Source: Streptomyces sp. ISL-12 (GTDB taxonomy: Bacteria; Actinomycetota; Actinomycetes; Streptomycetales; Streptomycetaceae). From it: DNA of 64,000 bases. The translations under genes and the position numbers were made by a program. Positions 60,950 to 64,000 of the stretch are shown here, in pieces. The notes beneath the pieces were generated by a model, which saw only the letters and a list, made by a program, of their open reading frames with translations, ran no database searches and was not told the origin of the DNA. The first letter of the stretch is position 1, and the number at the start of each line of letters is the position of its first letter. The DNA lies in contig NZ_JAGGOO010000025.1 of assembly GCF_018614415.1 (NCBI RefSeq), positions 42,219 through 106,218 on the forward strand, in the 5' to 3' direction.

Positions 60950-62110
60950 TCACGCCCCCCACCCGGCCTGCTCCCCGCCGATCCGCTCCGCGACAACCTT
61001 CTCCGCCCACCCCGACGCCTTGTACGCCTTCAGAGGCTCCGGGTCCAGCCCCATCTCCTCACGAACCTCCCGCAGCAACGGCCGCACATCCGTGTTGTAC
61101 GCGTCCATCAAAACGGCGTTGGCCTCCAGCACATCCCCCGAAGCCTGCGCCGCGACCAGCGCGTCCCGGTCCACCAGCAGCGCCTTCGCCGTGGCCTCCT
61201 GGACGTTCATCACGGACCGGATGATCGCCGGGATCTTCGCCTCGATGTTGTGGCACTGGTCGAGCATGAACGCCACGTCCGACGAGAACCCGCCCCCGCG
61301 CACCACCTCGTACATGATCCGGAAGAGCTGGAACGGGTCGGCCGCCCCGACCATCAGGTCGTCGTCCGCGTAGAACCGGGAGTTGAAGTCGAACCCGCCG
61401 AGCTTCCCCTCCCGCAGCAGCGTCGCCACGATGAACTCGATGTTGGTGCCCGGCGCGTGGTGCCCGGTGTCCACGACGACCTGCGCCTTCTCACCGAGCT
61501 TCAGGCAGTGCGCGTACGCCGTGCCCCAGTCCGGGACGTCCGTCGAGTAGAAGGCCGGCTCGAAGAACTTGTACTCCAGCAGCATCCGCTGGTCGTCCCC
61601 GAGCCGCTCGTACACCTCGGCCAGCGCCTCGGCCAGCCGGTCCTGCCGCCCGCGGATGTCGTCCTGGCCGGGGTAGTTGGTCCCGTCGGCGAACCACAGC
61701 TTCAGGTCCCTGGAGCCGGTGGCGTCCATGATGTCGACGCACTCCAGCAGGTGGTCCACCGCCTTGCGGCGCACCGCCGCGTCGGGGTGGCAGACGCTGC
61801 CCAGCTTGTAGGCGTCGTCCTGGAAGGTGTTGGAGTTGATCGCCCCGACCTTCACGCCCCGCTTCTCGGCGTACTCGGCCAGCGCGGCGTAGTCGTCGAC
61901 CGTGTCCCACGGGATGTGCAGGGCGACGGTCGGCGCCACGCCCGTGAACTCGTGGACCTTCGCGGCGTCGTCGAGCTTCTCGAACGGGGAGCGCGGCACA
62001 CCGGCCTGTGCGAACACCTTGAACCGGGTGCCCGAGTTCCCGTACGCCCACGACGGCGTCTCGACAGCCTGGGTCTTCAGCGCGGCCTTCACCGCGGCGA
62101 GCTCGGTCAC
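60950..62110 (-). CDS. rhaI: L-rhamnose isomerase
   Basis: 386 residues, xylose-isomerase-like TIM barrel of the RhaI (non-RhaA) type. FEKLDDAAKVHEFTGVAP, VALHIPWDTVDD, LLEYKFFEPAFYSTDVPDWG with metal-ligand Glu, VVDTGHHAPGTNIEFIVATL, GGFDFNSRFYADDDLMVGAAD. Converts L-rhamnose to L-rhamnulose. First gene of the minus-strand rhamnose operon, behind TTGACA-N17-TAGCTT with a LacI operator just after it. Confidence 0.95.
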   Translation of the reverse strand: MTELAAVKAALKTQAVETPSWAYGNSGTRFKVFAQAGVPRSPFEKLDDAAKVHEFTGVAPTVALHIPWDTVDDYAALAEYAEKRGVKVGAINSNTFQDDAYKLGSVCHPDAAVRRKAVDHLLECVDIMDATGSRDLKLWFADGTNYPGQDDIRGRQDRLAEALAEVYERLGDDQRMLLEYKFFEPAFYSTDVPDWGTAYAHCLKLGEKAQVVVDTGHHAPGTNIEFIVATLLREGKLGGFDFNSRFYADDDLMVGAADPFQLFRIMYEVVRGGGFSSDVAFMLDQCHNIEAKIPAIIRSVMNVQEATAKALLVDRDALVAAQASGDVLEANAVLMDAYNTDVRPLLREVREEMGLDPEPLKAYKASGWAEKVVAERIGGEQAGWGA

Positions 62111-62157
62111 GTCGGCTCCTGATGTCGGGTCGCACCGTCCATGCGTACGACCATGGG

Positions 62158-62205
62158 TGAAACGATTCAGAACGCGAAGCTATGAGGCTCCCGAAGGGGT
62201 GTCAA
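62158..62205 (-). promoter_or_regulatory. rhaI promoter with LacI-type operator
   Basis: On the minus strand TTGACA (62205-62200), 17-base spacer, TAGCTT (62182-62177), a near-consensus promoter. The operator-like TGAAACGATTCA lies immediately downstream (62158-62169), placed to block initiation. Confidence 0.8.
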
Positions 62206-62254
62206 CCCTTCTGAGGGACCGGGCTCGCCGTGATCCTGTCGTGACCTTCGGCTA

Positions 62255-62269
62255 TCGAAAGTTTTTCGA
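62255..62269. promoter_or_regulatory. Palindrome between the divergent rha promoters
   Basis: TCGAAA-GTT-TTTCGA, perfect arms, located between the two rha promoters just upstream of the rhaT -35. Possible second regulator site. Confidence 0.5.
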
Positions 62270-62280
62270 CGCGGACCCAT

Positions 62281-62336
62281 TGACGTGACATGCCCCACCT
62301 GCCTAACGTCCCGGCAACCCAGTTGAAACCTTTCAC
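62281..62336 (+). promoter_or_regulatory. rhaT promoter with LacI-type operator
   Basis: TTGACG (62281-62286), 18 bases, TAACGT (62305-62310), then the operator TGAAACCTTTCA (62325-62336). Mirrors the arrangement at the rhaI promoter. Confidence 0.75.
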
Positions 62337-62379
62337 GACGCCGTGAGGGCCGTCCCGCCGGCGTCGTCGAGGAGCCCCC

Positions 62380-63897
62380 ATGACCCACCCGTCCGATACG
62401 GGTCCGGCCCCGGTTCTCGCATTGAAGGACGTGTCCAAGTCCTTCGGCGCGGTCCGTGCCCTGCGGGACGTCTCCCTGGAGCTGTTCCCCGGGGAGGTGC
62501 ACGCCCTCGCCGGTGAGAACGGCGCGGGCAAGTCGACCCTCATCAAGACGCTCGCCGGAGTCCACCGCCCCGACGCCGGCCAGGTGCTGCTCGACGGTGA
62601 ACCCGTCGTCTTCCACGGCCCCGGCGACGCCCGCGATGCCGGCATCGCCGTCATCTACCAGGAGCCGACCCTCTTCCCCGACCTGTCGATCGCCGAGAAC
62701 ATCTTCATGGGCCGCCAGCCGCGGCGCGCCCTCGGCCGGATCGACCACAAGGCCACCCACGCCACCACCGCCGACCTGATGCGCCGCCTCGGTGTCGACC
62801 TCGATCCCGACCGCCCGGCGCGCGGCCTGTCCATCGCCGACCAGCAGATCGTGGAGATCGCCAAGGCGCTCTCCTTCGACGCCCGCGTCCTGATCATGGA
62901 CGAGCCGACCGCCGCCCTCACCGGCAGCGAGGTGGCCCGCCTCTTCGGCGTCGTACGCACCCTGCGCGAAGAGGGCGCCGCGGTGCTGTTCATCTCCCAC
63001 CGGCTGGAGGAGATCTTCCAGATCTGCAAGCGGGTCACCACCCTGCGCGACGGCGCCTGGATCTCCAGCGAGCTGCTCGACGGCATGACCGAGGACGACC
63101 TGGTGCGCCGCATGGTCGGCCGCGACCTCGACGAGCTGTACCCGAAGCAGGAGGTCACCCCCGGCGAGGTCGCCCTCAGCGTGCGCCGGCTGACCCGCGA
63201 GGGCGTCTTCACCGACGTCTCCTTCGAGGTGCGGCGCGGCGAGATCGTGGGCCTGGCCGGACTGGTCGGCGCCGGGCGCACCGAGGTCGCCCGCGCGGTG
63301 TTCGGCGTGGACCGCTGGGACGCCGGGGAGGTCGAGGTGGATGGCCGCGCACTGGTCAACGGCGCGCCGTCGACGGCCATGGCCGCGGGCCTCGCCCTGG
63401 TCCCCGAGGACCGGCGCGCCCAGGGGCTGGTGATGGACATGTCCATCGAGCGGAACATCGGGCTCACCGGACTCCGCACCACCGTCCGGGCCGGACTGAT
63501 GGACCGCGGCGCCGAGCGCAGCCGCAGCCTCGACTGGGCCGTCAAGCTCCAGGTGAAGTACGCCCGGATCGCGGACGCCGTCGGCACCCTGTCCGGCGGC
63601 AACCAGCAGAAGGTCGTCCTCGCCAAGTGGCTCGCCACCGGCCCCAAGGTACTGATCGTCGACGAGCCCACCCGAGGCATCGACGTCGGCACCAAGGCCG
63701 AGGTGCACCGGCTGCTGAGCCAGCTGGCCGCCGACGGCGTCGCCGTCCTGATGATCTCCTCCGACCTGCCGGAGGTGCTCGGCATGGCCGACCGGGTCCT
63801 CGTGATGCACGAGGGCCGGCTGACCGCCGAGATCTCCCGCGACGAGGCCACCGAGGAGACCGTGATGGCGGCGGCCACGGGGAGGGCCGCGGCATGA
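62380..63897 (+). CDS. rhaT: Rhamnose ABC importer, double ATPase subunit
   Basis: 505 residues with two ABC domains. Domain 1: [33 protein letters not shown]. Domain 2: degenerate Walker [42 protein letters not shown]. This is the RbsA/MglA-like group; divergence from rhaI and the shared operators identify the ligand as rhamnose. Overlaps the permease start by ATGA. Confidence 0.94.
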   Translation: MTHPSDTGPAPVLALKDVSKSFGAVRALRDVSLELFPGEVHALAGENGAGKSTLIKTLAGVHRPDAGQVLLDGEPVVFHGPGDARDAGIAVIYQEPTLFPDLSIAENIFMGRQPRRALGRIDHKATHATTADLMRRLGVDLDPDRPARGLSIADQQIVEIAKALSFDARVLIMDEPTAALTGSEVARLFGVVRTLREEGAAVLFISHRLEEIFQICKRVTTLRDGAWISSELLDGMTEDDLVRRMVGRDLDELYPKQEVTPGEVALSVRRLTREGVFTDVSFEVRRGEIVGLAGLVGAGRTEVARAVFGVDRWDAGEVEVDGRALVNGAPSTAMAAGLALVPEDRRAQGLVMDMSIERNIGLTGLRTTVRAGLMDRGAERSRSLDWAVKLQVKYARIADAVGTLSGGNQQKVVLAKWLATGPKVLIVDEPTRGIDVGTKAEVHRLLSQLAADGVAVLMISSDLPEVLGMADRVLVMHEGRLTAEISRDEATEETVMAAATGRAAA

Positions 63898-64000
63898 CCC
63901 CGACCACAACGGCCACCCTGGAGGGCCACCGCACGGCCCCGACCGCGACGCCCACGCCGGGGGCTCGCCGTGCGTCCACGACCGCGGCGGCTGCCTCGGA
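63894..64000 (+). CDS. rhaP: Rhamnose ABC importer permease (3' partial)
   Basis: The ATG at 63894 overlaps the ATPase stop (ATGA). Only the N-terminus is in the window ([20 protein letters not shown]..., a low-complexity Thr/Ala/Pro region), before any membrane span. Identity as permease is inferred from position in the importer operon. Confidence 0.65.
   Translation, partial: MTPTTTATLEGHRTAPTATPTPGARRASTTAAAAS

Overview
The window is a very GC-rich actinobacterial chromosome segment, almost certainly Streptomyces. Reasons: the typical Streptomyces gene families (SARP regulator, YtrA-type GntR regulator, streptogrisin-like protease, ergothioneine operon), many ATGA/GTGA/TGATG overlaps inside operons, GTG starts, and the genus-typical intergenic repeat that includes the string CCCCGCGCCCCT. 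I see no rRNA, tRNA, CRISPR array, phage or insertion sequence.

Layout. 1-3331: three-subunit succinate dehydrogenase/fumarate reductase (the first gene is cut by the window edge). 3616-5216: an OlsB/OlsA-like acyltransferase pair, probably for ornithine lipid. 5290-7820: stress/housekeeping genes, including a cysteine-free (zinc-independent) L32 ribosomal protein behind a Zur-like box, and a dodecin. 7992-9257: an orphan sugar-binding lipoprotein. 9310-13725: ergothioneine operon egtABCD. 13936-15209: a PARG-like macrodomain gene tail-to-tail with a PemK/MazF-type gene. 15391-21710: a frameshifted SRPBCC gene, redox enzymes, a 16-bp tandem repeat, an alpha/beta hydrolase, a SARP regulator and a CBS protein. 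21815-24459: FAD oxidoreductase plus polysaccharide pyruvyl transferase. 24699-31710: several one-component regulators (XRE, LysR, TetR, LacI), an NADPH-FMN reductase, thioredoxin and a flavoprotein disulfide reductase. 31819-37456: peptide deformylase, PepSY membrane protein, TPR protein, a secreted DUF3500 protein, LysR. 37705-42296: a methyltransferase, then the most unusual part of the window, a 62-aa peptide gene followed by four translationally coupled genes (an all-helical protein, two paralogous toroid-like proteins, a serine hydrolase). 42313-45583: secreted protease and PhoD phosphatase. 46098-53623: methyltransferase and two ABC export systems around a large GT-C-like membrane protein. 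54394-62110: lutCBA and rhaB-rhaEW-rhaI on the minus strand; 62380-64000: divergent rhamnose ABC importer.

How the parts work together. The right end forms a complete L-rhamnose to pyruvate route: import, isomerisation, phosphorylation, aldol cleavage plus lactaldehyde oxidation in one fused protein, then LutABC oxidation of lactate. Both divergent promoters carry LacI-type operators just after the -10 box. EgtA-D make ergothioneine up to the EgtE step, whose gene is not here. The 38.4-42.3 kb cluster has the architecture of a ribosomally made, modified peptide system, but none of its modifying proteins belongs to a class I can name with certainty; it is the best candidate for an undescribed system. 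A second notable signal is a bipartite operator of about 52 bp occurring twice, 22 kb apart: upstream of the LysR gene at 36.5 kb and upstream of the SRPBCC/dehydrogenase genes at 15.4 kb.
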